From Flavobacterium sp. 245 (GTDB lineage Bacteria; Bacteroidota; Bacteroidia; Flavobacteriales; Flavobacteriaceae): DNA of 64,000 bases. The position numbers were made by a program, and so were the translations under genes. Shown here piece by piece: positions 36,902 to 45,423 of the stretch; the first letter of the stretch is position 1, and each line of letters begins with the position of its first letter. The stretch spans positions 62,001 through 126,000 of the forward strand of contig NZ_SNXB01000004.1 of the NCBI RefSeq assembly GCF_004362055.1, read 5' to 3'. The notes under the pieces were generated by a model that saw only the letters and a list, made by a program, of their open reading frames with translations, did no database searches and was not told where the DNA came from.

Positions 36902-36909
36902 TATATTTG
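36902..36909 (+). promoter_or_regulatory. -7 element of the helicase gene
   Basis: TATATTTG matches TAnnTTTG and lies 18 bases before the ATG at 36927. It falls inside the longer reading frame that opens at 36843, which argues against that upstream start. Confidence 0.5.
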
Positions 36910-36926
36910 CACAAAATTTAATGCAA

Positions 36927-38279
36927 ATGAGCACTTTCGAAAAATTCAATCTTCCAAAATCATTACAAAAAGCTGTTGACGAATTAGGCTTTGTTACGCC
37001 TACTCCTATTCAGGAAAAATCTTTTTCTGTAATCATGTCTGGACGTGATATGATGGGAATTGCACAGACCGGAACAGGTAAAACATTTGCTTATTTACTG
37101 CCTCTTTTAAAATTATATAAATTTACGAATACCAATACACCTAAAATTGTTGTTTTAGTACCAACTCGTGAGTTAGTAGTTCAGGTTGTCGAAGAAGTTG
37201 AAAAATTGACTAAATACATGTCGGTTAAAACTTTAGGCATTTATGGAGGTGTAAATATTAATACTCAGAAAAAAGCCGTTTACGAAGGAGTTGATATCTT
37301 AGTTGGAACGCCGGGCCGTACAATGGATTTGGCACTTGACGCTGTTGTTCGTTTTGATGATACTCAAAAATTAGTAATCGACGAATTTGATGAAATGCTG
37401 AATTTAGGTTTCAGACCACAGCTGACTTCACTTTTGGCAATGATGAAAACAAAACGTCAAAACATTCTGTTTTCTGCTACAATGACAGACGAAGTTGATG
37501 ATATATTAAATGATTATTTTGATTTTCCAGAAGAAGTAACACTTGCAGCTTCAGGAACTCCTCTTGAAAAAATTACTCAGATTACATATAATGTTCCGAA
37601 TTTCAATACAAAAGTAAATCTGCTGAAACATTTACTGGAAACGAACGAAAACATGAATCGTGTTTTGGTTTTCGTAAACAATAAAAAGATTTCAGACATG
37701 CTTCATACGCGTGTTGAAGAGTTTTTTGAAGGACAATTTGGTGTTATTCACTCTAATAAATCTCAAAATTACCGTTTGAGCACAATGGCCGAATTTCAGG
37801 AAGGAAATCTTCGAGGCTTGATCACTACAGATATTATGGCGAGAGGTTTAGATATTTCTGATATCACGCACGTAATCAACTTTGAACTTCCAGAAGAACC
37901 TGAATTATATATGCACAGAATTGGTCGTACCGGCCGTGCAGATGCCACTGGAACTGCAATTAGTTTTGTAACGCCAAGAGAAGAAGAATTCAAAATTGAA
38001 ACCGAACTTTTAATGAATCAGGAACTTGAAATTACTGATTTCCCTGAAGAAGTCGAAATTTCAACAAAATTGATTGAACCTGAAAAAGACAGACAGCCGA
38101 TTAAGTTTTTAATGAAAAAGGTAAAACTTGAAGGTGAAGGTGCTTTTCATGAAAAATCTAAAAAGAATAAAAAAGTCAATCTTGGAGGTCCTTCAAAAAC
38201 TAAAAAGAAAACACATGGTTCTGTCAATCGAAATATGTTGAAGACCAGAGATAAGAAGAGAAAAGATAAGGATAAATAA
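36927..38279 (+). CDS. DEAD-box-type RNA helicase with DEFD motif II
   Basis: This 450-residue helicase has the Q motif TPTPIQEKS, motif I AQTGTGKT, motif Ia PTRELV, TPGR, motif II DEFD (in VIDEFDEML), motif III SAT, and the C-terminal TTDIMARGLDI and HRIGRTGRA. It ends in a basic Lys-rich tail (KKNKKVN, KKRKDKDK) typical of RNA-binding helicases. Motif II reads DEFD instead of DEAD; the two acidic residues needed for ATP hydrolysis are kept. The start at 36927 (MSTFEKFNLP) is preferred because a promoter-like box lies just upstream; 36921 is also possible. Confidence 0.9.
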   Translation: MSTFEKFNLPKSLQKAVDELGFVTPTPIQEKSFSVIMSGRDMMGIAQTGTGKTFAYLLPLLKLYKFTNTNTPKIVVLVPTRELVVQVVEEVEKLTKYMSVKTLGIYGGVNINTQKKAVYEGVDILVGTPGRTMDLALDAVVRFDDTQKLVIDEFDEMLNLGFRPQLTSLLAMMKTKRQNILFSATMTDEVDDILNDYFDFPEEVTLAASGTPLEKITQITYNVPNFNTKVNLLKHLLETNENMNRVLVFVNNKKISDMLHTRVEEFFEGQFGVIHSNKSQNYRLSTMAEFQEGNLRGLITTDIMARGLDISDITHVINFELPEEPELYMHRIGRTGRADATGTAISFVTPREEEFKIETELLMNQELEITDFPEEVEISTKLIEPEKDRQPIKFLMKKVKLEGEGAFHEKSKKNKKVNLGGPSKTKKKTHGSVNRNMLKTRDKKRKDKDK

Positions 38280-38282
38280 TTT

Positions 38283-38440
38283 TTAGATTCTAAGTAGCTA
38301 AGATACTAAGATGCTAAGGTTCTAAGGTTAGAGAAATAAAAAAAACTAAAAAGGCGAAATTAAGTTAATAACTTAATTTCGCCTTTTTAGTTTTTAAATC
38401 TTAGTGCCTTAGTATCTTAGCTACTTAGAACCTTAAAATT
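38283..38440. repeat. CTAAG-word inverted repeat nested around a strong terminator
   Basis: The left arm (from 38285) and right arm (to 38440) are exactly complementary over TTCTAAGTAGCTAAGATACT plus AAG and are otherwise made of CTAAG/CTTAG variants. The centre holds the 23-pair terminator at 38344-38392. The repeat runs into the last codons of the lactonase gene. Confidence 0.85.
38344..38392. terminator. Bidirectional terminator, 23-pair stem
   Basis: Bases 38344-38366 (AACTAAAAAGGCGAAATTAA then GTT) pair perfectly with 38370-38392 around a three-base loop. It lies between the convergent helicase and lactonase genes. Confidence 0.9.
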
Positions 38441-39551
38441 ATATTTTTGTAAAAACTAACCCAACCGGAGAACACAATTCAATTCGTTTTCCAGTATCTG
38501 TAAGCTTTCCTGTTGCTTTATCTCTTTTAAAAATGATAACATCATTTGTGTATTGATGTCCAACTAAAAGGTAATTTCCTGATGGATCAATAGCGAAATC
38601 TCTTGGGCCTTTTCCTAATGTACTTTGCTGTTCGACCAATTCTAAACTTCCGTTTTTCAAAATTTTGTACACCGAAATTGCATTTGCATCTACACGGTCA
38701 GTTAAATATAAAAATTGTCCGTCAGGCGAAATTTTAATTGCTGCAGCGCCAGTTCCGCCTGTAAATCCTTTAGGAAGAATACTTGTTTCTGCAACTATTT
38801 TTAGATTTCCCGTTTTATCATAACTTAAAGTTGTCAATGTTCCATCAAGTTCCTGAACTAAATAGACAAATTTGCCATCTTTGCTAAAGGTCAAATGTCT
38901 TGGTCCACTTCCCGCTTTTACATCAACAGATCCTTTTAAAGTTAAAATCTCATTTTTTGCAGCGGGATTATATTTGTAGATAAATATTTTATCTAAACCT
39001 AAATCATTAGACAAAACAAACTTTTTATCTGGTGAAAAAACAACTTGATGCACATGCGCTTTTTCCTGACGCGCCACATTAGGACCTTTTCCTTCGTGTT
39101 GCACTAATTGCTGTACTGTTGAAATGCTTCCGTCTGCAATTTTCTTAAAAACCACAATACTCCCCCCAGAATAATTAGCAACAATTACATTTTTATCATC
39201 ATTAATCAAATGACAAGGATCTGCGCCTAAAGCATCATTTGTGTTCAAAAATTTAAGTTTTCCCGAAACCGCGTCAAATCCAAACGCGCTCACTGCACTT
39301 TGAGTTCCGTTTTCATTTACGGCATATACAAACTTGTTATTTGCAGAAACCGACAAATAACTCGGACTGATAACATTTTCTGATGAGTTTTTTAATTTAA
39401 AAGCCCCAGAATCGGCATTAAATTCATATACGTAAATTCCATTACTTTGGCATTTATTAGTATAAGTTCCAACTAACAAGTTGAATTTATTTTGAGCTTT
39501 CATCGTTGTAACTGCTAAAGCCGAAAATAAGATCACATATAATTTTTTCAT
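38439..39551 (-). CDS. Exported lactonase-type beta-propeller protein
   Basis: This 370-residue protein has a signal peptide (MKKLYVILFSALAVTTMKAQ) and a seven-bladed propeller of the lactonase (PF10282) family: LLVGTYTNKCQSNGIYVYEF, LSVSANNKFVYAVNE, CHLINDDKNVIVANYSGG, HVHQVVFSPDKKFVLSND, GPRHLTFSKDGKFVYLV. Relatives in E. coli (Pgl) hydrolyse 6-phosphogluconolactone in the cytoplasm; this one is exported, so a different substrate or a binding role is likely. It is a single gene convergent with the helicase. Confidence 0.85.
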   Translation of the reverse strand: MKKLYVILFSALAVTTMKAQNKFNLLVGTYTNKCQSNGIYVYEFNADSGAFKLKNSSENVISPSYLSVSANNKFVYAVNENGTQSAVSAFGFDAVSGKLKFLNTNDALGADPCHLINDDKNVIVANYSGGSIVVFKKIADGSISTVQQLVQHEGKGPNVARQEKAHVHQVVFSPDKKFVLSNDLGLDKIFIYKYNPAAKNEILTLKGSVDVKAGSGPRHLTFSKDGKFVYLVQELDGTLTTLSYDKTGNLKIVAETSILPKGFTGGTGAAAIKISPDGQFLYLTDRVDANAISVYKILKNGSLELVEQQSTLGKGPRDFAIDPSGNYLLVGHQYTNDVIIFKRDKATGKLTDTGKRIELCSPVGLVFTKI

Positions 39552-39742
39552 TTTCTATTATTTTTTGAATACGCTAAAATACGCAATAATATCTTTTTGA
39601 TCATTACAAATAAAACGAGAAAAGTTACATTTTTAAAAAGGATTTCCACCATATAAGTTATCTAAGTTCATTTTAGGATACTTAAACATTTCTACTTATA
39701 ATCTCTTCTATGAACTTATATGGTTTAATAGTTTTTAATTTG

Positions 39743-39750
39743 TATTTTTG
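39743..39750 (+). promoter_or_regulatory. -7 element upstream of the BatA-domain gene
   Basis: TATTTTTG matches TAnnTTTG; the ATG follows 50 bases later. No TTTG box is seen at the expected -33 distance. Confidence 0.4.
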
Positions 39751-39800
39751 ACCAGCATCTTCGCGAAAAACAAAACGTAACGAAGTAAATCGAAGCCAGA

Positions 39801-41729
39801 ATGCATTTTAAACATCCCGAAATTCTATACTTTCTGTTTTTATTGATTGTTCCAATTTTGGTTCATTTATTTCAATTACGACGTTTTAAAACTTCTTATT
39901 TTACCAATGTCCGTTTCTTAAAAGAGCTTGCAATTCAGACCCGAAAAAGTTCTAAAATCAAAAAACGTTTATTGCTTGCCACTCGATTATTACTGCTTAC
40001 TTGCGCCATCATTGCTTTTGCACAACCTTTTTTTGAAGCCAAAGACAGCAAAAATGCCTCAAACGAAATGTATATTATTTTAGATAATTCGTTCAGCATG
40101 CAGGCAAAAGGCAAAAAAGGCGAATTGCTAAAACGTGCTGTTCAGGAACTATTGGAAAATACGCCCGAAACTGCTCAGTTTTCTTTATTGACAAATACCG
40201 AAAATTTTTGGAATACAGATATCAAGTCGGCCAAAAGTGCTTTACAGAATCTAAACTACAGTGCAACTCCATTTGAACTTTCGTCAATAATGGCAAAAGT
40301 AAAGGCTCATAAATCGGCACATAAAAAAGACATCATTATTATTTCTGACGCCGTTGGTTTAAAAGAAAACGATATTAAAAATATTGATTCTGAAGAAAAA
40401 CCCTATTTTATACTTTCTGAAGCTGAGCAAAAAAACAATGTTTCAATTGACAGTGTCTACATTAACCAAACTTTGGAGAATTTCTACGAAATAAGTATCG
40501 ATTTATCAGCTTATGGTGAAGATTTCAAACCAATTTCGACTGCTTTATACAATCAAAACAAACTGATTGCGAAAACGATTATTACTTTTGATTCGAAGAA
40601 AAAGAAAATCAACTTCACGATTCCGAAAGAAGCTTTTCACGGTTATGTTTCTATCGAAGACAATGGTTTAACTTATGACAACAAATTGTTTTTCAGCATT
40701 TCTAAAAACAAAAAAACAAACGTAATCAGTATTGGTGAACCTGAAAAAAGTAATTTCTTGTCGAGAATTTATACTTCTGCAGAATTTAATTATAATAATT
40801 ATTCCATCAGTACTTTAGATTATAATAGTTTAGAAAAACAAAATACTATAATCTTAAACGAATTAGTTGAAATCCCGCAAGCTTTACAGACGACTTTGAA
40901 AGCATTTGTTTCTAAAGGTGGAAATATCGTGGTAATTCCTTCTGAAAAAAGTTCAATTTCAAATTTGAATTCTTTTTTAGCGAATTTTGGAAAAGTTCAA
41001 TTTAATAATCTCAAAACCGAAAGTAAATTAATTACCAAAATCAATTTTGATCATCCATTATTTTCTGGCGTTTTTGAAAATAAAATTACGAATTTCCAGT
41101 ATCCAAAAACCGGCACTTCATTCGCTATTTCAAGCCCTTATCCAGCGGTTTTATCATATGAAGATCAAAGTGCCTTTGTAACTGCAATTCAAAATCCAAC
41201 TTCCGGAATTACAGTATTCTCGGCACCCATAAATTCTACGAATTCAAACTTTCAGCAATCGCCTTTAATTGTTCCGTTATTTTACAAAATAGCACAGAAC
41301 AATCAAAAAACCGGTGTAAATGCCTTGACAATTGGAAACAACCAGCCTTATTTTGTTGATGTTTTGCTGACAAAAGATGCAATTTTAGAAGTAAAAGGAG
41401 CAGATGATTCTTTTATTCCGATTCAGCAGATTCTGAATAATAAAGTCAAATTAACATTCAATGATTTCCCCGAAACAGCTGGGAATTATAGCATTTTTGA
41501 TAAAAAAGAATGGGTTGAAAATTTAAGTTTTAATTACAAAAGAACCGAAAGCGATTTAAGTCGAGTAAACACAAACGTGGTTTCTGACTTTAAAACCGCC
41601 GATACAATTTCGACCATTTTTAACACCTTACAAACTGAGCGAACTGACAGCCAAATTTGGAAATGGTTTGTTATCTTTGCACTGTTATTTTTAGCATTAG
41701 AAATGGCAATTATAAAATTTGTAAAATGA
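39801..41729 (+). CDS. BatA-domain membrane protein with von Willebrand A-like region
   Basis: This 642-residue protein begins with the BatA domain: two membrane helices (about 10-25 and 57-78) around LVHLFQLRRFKTSYFTNVRFL. A VWA-like domain follows, with the metal-site start DNSFS near residue 98, then a long periplasmic beta-rich region and a C-terminal membrane helix (WFVIFALLFLALEMAIIKFV). Bat proteins occur with MoxR ATPases, which are not present here. It stands upstream of the dihydroorotase-like and DUF4870 genes. The function in envelope maintenance is inferred from the family only. Confidence 0.82.
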   Translation: MHFKHPEILYFLFLLIVPILVHLFQLRRFKTSYFTNVRFLKELAIQTRKSSKIKKRLLLATRLLLLTCAIIAFAQPFFEAKDSKNASNEMYIILDNSFSMQAKGKKGELLKRAVQELLENTPETAQFSLLTNTENFWNTDIKSAKSALQNLNYSATPFELSSIMAKVKAHKSAHKKDIIIISDAVGLKENDIKNIDSEEKPYFILSEAEQKNNVSIDSVYINQTLENFYEISIDLSAYGEDFKPISTALYNQNKLIAKTIITFDSKKKKINFTIPKEAFHGYVSIEDNGLTYDNKLFFSISKNKKTNVISIGEPEKSNFLSRIYTSAEFNYNNYSISTLDYNSLEKQNTIILNELVEIPQALQTTLKAFVSKGGNIVVIPSEKSSISNLNSFLANFGKVQFNNLKTESKLITKINFDHPLFSGVFENKITNFQYPKTGTSFAISSPYPAVLSYEDQSAFVTAIQNPTSGITVFSAPINSTNSNFQQSPLIVPLFYKIAQNNQKTGVNALTIGNNQPYFVDVLLTKDAILEVKGADDSFIPIQQILNNKVKLTFNDFPETAGNYSIFDKKEWVENLSFNYKRTESDLSRVNTNVVSDFKTADTISTIFNTLQTERTDSQIWKWFVIFALLFLALEMAIIKFVK

Positions 41730-41731
41730 TT

Positions 41732-41844
41732 TTTTTACCATTAAGACATTAAGATTATTAAGTTTTCACTTTATGAACTTACTTTTTTAATGTTTAGAAA
41801 ATTAAGTTCCTCACTTTATTAACTTAATTTCTTAATGGTAAAAA
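41732..41844. repeat. ATTAAG-word inverted repeat between the BatA and dihydroorotase-like genes
   Basis: TTTTTACCATTAAGA at the left end (from 41732) is the exact complement of TCTTAATGGTAAAAA at 41830-41844. Between them ATTAAG/CTTAAT words recur in both arms. It fills most of the 155-base gap and could act as a large hairpin terminator. Confidence 0.8.
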
Positions 41845-41884
41845 CAAAAAACATTTAATGTTTGAATAAAATAAATATCTACTT

Positions 41885-43135
41885 ATGAAAATAATCATCA
41901 AAAGCGCCAAAATTATCGACTCAAAAAGTCCGTTTCATAATCAGACCGTTGATCTTTTAATTGCAGATGGTTTAATTGAAAAAATAGGCGTTTCACTTCC
42001 AAACGATGATGCCGAAATTGTAAGATTTGACAATCTTCACATTTCTCAAGGTTGGTTTGACAGCAGTGTCTCGTTGGGTGAACCAGGTTATGAAGACAGA
42101 GAAACAATCGCAAACGGATTAAATGTTGCTGCAAAAAGTGGTTTTACTGCAATCGCTTTACAGCCAAACTCTTTCCCAATCATCGACAATCAATCTCAAG
42201 TAAATTTTGTAAAAAATAAAGCAAATGGTTTTGCAACAGAAATTTTCCCAATTGGCGCTTTAACAAAAGCCAGCGAAGGAAAAGATATGGCAGAACTTTA
42301 CGACATGAAAAATGCCGGAGCCGTAGCTTTTGGAGATTACAACAAAAGTATTGACAATGCCAATTTGCTGAAAATTGCATTACAATATGTTCAGGATTTT
42401 GATGGTTTGGTGATCGCTTATTCGCAAGATCCAAATATAAAAGGAAACGGCGTTGCAAATGAAGGAATCGTTTCTACAAGATTAGGATTAAAAGGAATTC
42501 CGAATTTAGCTGAAGAACTACAGATTTCAAGAAACTTATTTTTATTGGAATATACAGGCGGAAAACTTCATATTCCGACAATTTCTACAGCAAAATCGGT
42601 TCAATTAATTAGAGAAGCTAAAGCTAAAGGATTAAATGTAACGACAAGTGTTTCTGTTCATCATTTGGTTTTAACCGATGAAAAACTGGACGGATTTGAC
42701 ACACGTTTTAAAGTGACACCGCCATTACGCACCGAGGTTGACAGACAAGCGCTATTAAACGGAATTGCTGACGGAACTATAGATACAATTACATCAGATC
42801 ACAACCCAATTGATATTGAATTCAAAAAAATGGAATTTGATACGGCTAAAAATGGAACCATTGGTTTAGAAAGTGCTTTTGGAGCTTTATTGGGCGTTTT
42901 ACCATTAGAAACTGTAGTTGCAAAACTAACTTCGGGAAGGGAAATTTTTGGTCTTGAAAATAATACAATCGAAGAAGGTGCAAAAGCCAATTTTACACTC
43001 TTTACTCCAGAAGGAAAATCAACTTTTGAAAAAGAAAACATTCTTTCAAAATCTAAAAATTCTGCCTTTTTAGGAACCGAAATCAAAGGTTCTGTTTACG
43101 GAATTTTAAATCAAAATCAACTTGTTACAAAATAA
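41885..43135 (+). CDS. Dihydroorotase-like protein lacking the HxH metal motif
   Basis: This 416-residue amidohydrolase-fold protein aligns by eye with class I dihydroorotases: N-terminal small beta domain (SAKIIDSKSPFHNQTVDLLI), the segment before EPGYEDRETI, GGKLHIPTIST, FKVTPPLR, TSDHNPI and the C-terminal beta strands. The residues where active enzymes carry HxH read FDSSVSLGEPG, so both metal-binding His are missing, and the second His-rich loop reads AYSQDPN. The His in LHIPTIST and the Asp in TSDHN remain. It is probably catalytically inactive and may be a structural or regulatory partner, like the PyrC' proteins that partner aspartate transcarbamoylase elsewhere. It is followed 4 bases later by a DUF4870 gene. 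Confidence 0.82.
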   Translation: MKIIIKSAKIIDSKSPFHNQTVDLLIADGLIEKIGVSLPNDDAEIVRFDNLHISQGWFDSSVSLGEPGYEDRETIANGLNVAAKSGFTAIALQPNSFPIIDNQSQVNFVKNKANGFATEIFPIGALTKASEGKDMAELYDMKNAGAVAFGDYNKSIDNANLLKIALQYVQDFDGLVIAYSQDPNIKGNGVANEGIVSTRLGLKGIPNLAEELQISRNLFLLEYTGGKLHIPTISTAKSVQLIREAKAKGLNVTTSVSVHHLVLTDEKLDGFDTRFKVTPPLRTEVDRQALLNGIADGTIDTITSDHNPIDIEFKKMEFDTAKNGTIGLESAFGALLGVLPLETVVAKLTSGREIFGLENNTIEEGAKANFTLFTPEGKSTFEKENILSKSKNSAFLGTEIKGSVYGILNQNQLVTK

Positions 43136-43139
43136 TACA

Positions 43140-43466
43140 ATGAAGAATACAATCGAAGAGGGAAAATCAATCGCCATTACCAGTTATATTTTAATTATCG
43201 GTGTTTTGATTGCCATGTCTATGAATTCTGAAAACAAAAACAGTTTTGCGTCGTTTCATATTCGTCAAGCTTTAGGTTTGTCGTTGACATTTATTTCTTT
43301 CGGAGCTATAATCAGTAATTTTGACAGCTTTTTTATCACTTTCCCAATGTGGATTTGTATTTCAATTCTTTGGACCTACGGAATCTTTACTGCTATTCAA
43401 GGCCAAATGAAACCAATTCCGTTAGTTGGCGAATTGTTTCAAAAATGGTTTAAATCTATAGGGTAA
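43140..43466 (+). CDS. Small membrane protein, DUF4870-like
   Basis: This 108-residue protein has three hydrophobic segments (about 12-29, 42-58, 65-85) with FASFHIRQALGLSLTF in the place where DUF4870/Tic20-like proteins have F.rfHa.QA. The ATG at 43140 is used because the six extra upstream codons overlap the dihydroorotase-like gene. Function unknown. Confidence 0.75.
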   Translation: MKNTIEEGKSIAITSYILIIGVLIAMSMNSENKNSFASFHIRQALGLSLTFISFGAIISNFDSFFITFPMWICISILWTYGIFTAIQGQMKPIPLVGELFQKWFKSIG

Positions 43467-43578
43467 TCAAAATTCCAAAAAATAAATTGCTTCGCCTGTT
43501 TGCTAGCGCTCGGGTCCGAATTCCAAAAACTTTATCAAAGTCACTGAAAACAGTGACTGCGACTGAAAACTAAAAAAA

Positions 43579-44223
43579 ATGAATCTATCTTTAGAATATA
43601 AAATACAAGAACCAAAAGTAATTTTAGATAAAAATCCGTTATTGCTTTTATTACACGGATACGGCAGCAACGAAGCCGATTTATTTTCGTTTGCCTCTGA
43701 ACTTCCAGATAATTACTACATCATTTCTGCAAGAGCGCCTTATGATTTGCAATATGGAGCTTACGCATGGTACGCAATCAATTTTGATGCAGATCAAAAT
43801 AAATTTTCAGACAATGAGCAAGCCAAAACTTCACGTGATTTAATTGCTAAATTTATTGATGAATTAGTAGCTAATTATCCAATTGATAGTAATAATGTTA
43901 CCTTAATTGGTTTCAGCCAAGGTTCTATTTTGAGTTATTCTGCTGCGCTTTCATATCCTCAAAAAATTCAGAGAGTTGTAGCAATGAGCGGTTATTTTAA
44001 TGAAGAAATCATTAAAGAAGGTTTTGAGAAAAATGACTTTAAAAACTTGAAAATATTCGCATCACACGGAACTGTAGATCAAGTTATTCCGATTGAATGG
44101 GCAAGAAAAACGCCTGCAATTTTAGAGAAACTAAATATTCCTGTTGTTTATAAAGAATATCCTGTTGGTCACGGTGTTGCGCCGCAGAATTTCTTTGATT
44201 TTAAGAATTGGCTTTTGAGCTAG
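43579..44223 (+). CDS. Alpha/beta hydrolase, carboxylesterase/phospholipase (YpfH-like) family
   Basis: This 214-residue serine hydrolase has the oxyanion segment LLLHGYGSNEADL, nucleophile elbow GFSQG, the acid in SHGTVDQVIP and the His in PVGHGVAPQN, giving a full Ser-Asp-His triad. It has no signal peptide, so it acts in the cytoplasm on small esters or acyl groups; the substrate is unknown. The 112-base gap before it holds a short GC-richer stretch (CTAGCGCTCGGGTCCGAATT) unlike its surroundings. Confidence 0.87.
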   Translation: MNLSLEYKIQEPKVILDKNPLLLLLHGYGSNEADLFSFASELPDNYYIISARAPYDLQYGAYAWYAINFDADQNKFSDNEQAKTSRDLIAKFIDELVANYPIDSNNVTLIGFSQGSILSYSAALSYPQKIQRVVAMSGYFNEEIIKEGFEKNDFKNLKIFASHGTVDQVIPIEWARKTPAILEKLNIPVVYKEYPVGHGVAPQNFFDFKNWLLS

Positions 44224-44294
44224 TGTTCAGTGTTCAGTTTTTTTAGTGCTCAGTGGTTTCAACAATTAAACCAACCTTTTAAAAAATTATTATT

Positions 44295-44855
44295 ATGAAA
44301 TTAGATAATCCTGTATTAATTTTAATTGATATTCAAAAAGGTTTTCATGACGTCGCTTATTGGGGTGGCGATCGAAATAATATTGATGCTGAACAAAAGG
44401 CCGGCGAACTTTTAGAAATCTGGAGATCTAAAAAACTTCCTGTTTTTCACATACAGCATTGTTCTTCAAATCCTAATTCTATTTTAAACGAAACCAGTCC
44501 AGGAAATGAATTTCATGATGTTGTAAAACCTTTAGAAGGTGAAATTATCATTAAAAAGAATGTCAACAGCGCTTTTATTGGAACAAACTTAAAAGACCTG
44601 CTTGATGATGCTAAAATAACAAACGTTGTTATTGTAGGCTTAACAACAGATCATTGTGTTTCTACTACAACAAGAATGGCTGGAAATTTTGGATACACTA
44701 CTTATTTAATTTCTGATGCAACCGCAACTTTCAATAAAAAAGGAATAAACGGAGAAGAATTCTCTGCCGAATTAATTCACCAAACTGCTTTAGCTAGTTT
44801 GAATGAAGAATTTGCTAAGATAGTAACTTCCGATTTCATTAAAGAAATTATATAG
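44295..44855 (+). CDS. Cysteine hydrolase of the isochorismatase superfamily
   Basis: This 186-residue protein has the three catalytic positions: Asp in LILIDIQKGF (near 12), Lys in IIKKNVNSAF, and Cys in TTDHCVSTTTRMA. The cis-peptide-type VGLTTDHCV segment is typical of nicotinamidase-like and unassigned isochorismatase relatives. The reaction is amide or ester hydrolysis; the substrate cannot be told. The gene lies 71 bases after the esterase on the same strand, with GTTCAGT repeats in between. Confidence 0.87.
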   Translation: MKLDNPVLILIDIQKGFHDVAYWGGDRNNIDAEQKAGELLEIWRSKKLPVFHIQHCSSNPNSILNETSPGNEFHDVVKPLEGEIIIKKNVNSAFIGTNLKDLLDDAKITNVVIVGLTTDHCVSTTTRMAGNFGYTTYLISDATATFNKKGINGEEFSAELIHQTALASLNEEFAKIVTSDFIKEII

Positions 44856-44869
44856 TTTTTATACTAGCT

Positions 44870-44908
44870 TAGAACTTTTTCAAAGTTTGAAACTTTGAAA
44901 AAGTTCTA
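44870..44908. terminator. 39-base near-perfect palindrome between convergent genes
   Basis: TAGAACTTTTTCAAAGTTT pairs with AAACTTTGAAAAAGTTCTA around a single central G. It lies between the convergent cysteine hydrolase and lipoprotein genes and probably acts as a hairpin terminator in both directions, although it lacks a T-tail. Confidence 0.65.
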
Positions 44909-44935
44909 AACCGCAAACTGAGACTGAATACTAAA

Positions 44936-45367
44936 TCATTCTCCTGAATAAATAATTTTCCCCGCTTTCTTCAAAACATAACCTTTCCAAGGAATTAATT
45001 CTAAATCGTCTTTTTTCCAAGAATCACCTTCGGATTTTCTTTCTAAGATGATAGATTCTTTTTGAGTATCTAGAAAAAGTTCAGCTTTATTTCCGTCAAA
45101 AACTACATATGACGCTGTTGTATAAGCTTTTCCGTCATCATAGTGCGACAATTTTGTTCCATCAAAAATTCGGATACATTCTTTTTTCAGATCTGACCAA
45201 GTATATCCCGCAGAAGCTTTACAACCGTGAGTGTCTGAGTCTGCTCCAACTTTAATTTCCGTTTTTGACTGTTCTGGTTCTTTTGAATCTTTATTTTCTT
45301 GAGAAACTTTCTTGGCACAAGAAAATGCCAAAATTACAATACTTGCAAGCAAAATTATCTTTTTCAT
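44936..45367 (-). CDS. Lipoprotein of unknown function
   Basis: This 143-residue protein has a type II signal peptide (lipobox AFSC, Cys17) and a charged linker (residues 18-45). The conserved-looking segment THGCKASAGYTWSDLKKECI has two Cys that may form a disulfide, and a beta-rich domain follows. I have seen GCKASAGYTWS-type segments in other Bacteroidota lipoproteins but know no function. It has its own transcript, since a terminator separates it from the gene upstream. Confidence 0.75.
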   Translation of the reverse strand: MKKIILLASIVILAFSCAKKVSQENKDSKEPEQSKTEIKVGADSDTHGCKASAGYTWSDLKKECIRIFDGTKLSHYDDGKAYTTASYVVFDGNKAELFLDTQKESIILERKSEGDSWKKDDLELIPWKGYVLKKAGKIIYSGE

Positions 45368-45395
45368 AATCCTATTAATTTAAAAATTGAGCAAA

Positions 45396-45423
45396 AAAAA
45401 TAGGATTAAAAAATCCTATTTTT
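45396..45423 (-). terminator. Terminator containing the stop codon of the upstream gene
   Basis: A 12-pair perfect stem, AAAAATAGGATT / AATCCTATTTTT, with a four-base loop. The TAG stop of the gene at 45416-45919 lies in its right arm. Confidence 0.85.

Noticed and set aside
36843-36926. Longer helicase start at 36843
   Set aside because: The 28 extra residues are hydrophobic and unlike helicases, and a TATATTTG promoter box lies within them.
42799-43086. 95-residue minus-strand frame
   Set aside because: Antisense shadow of the dihydroorotase-like gene with no start context or domain.
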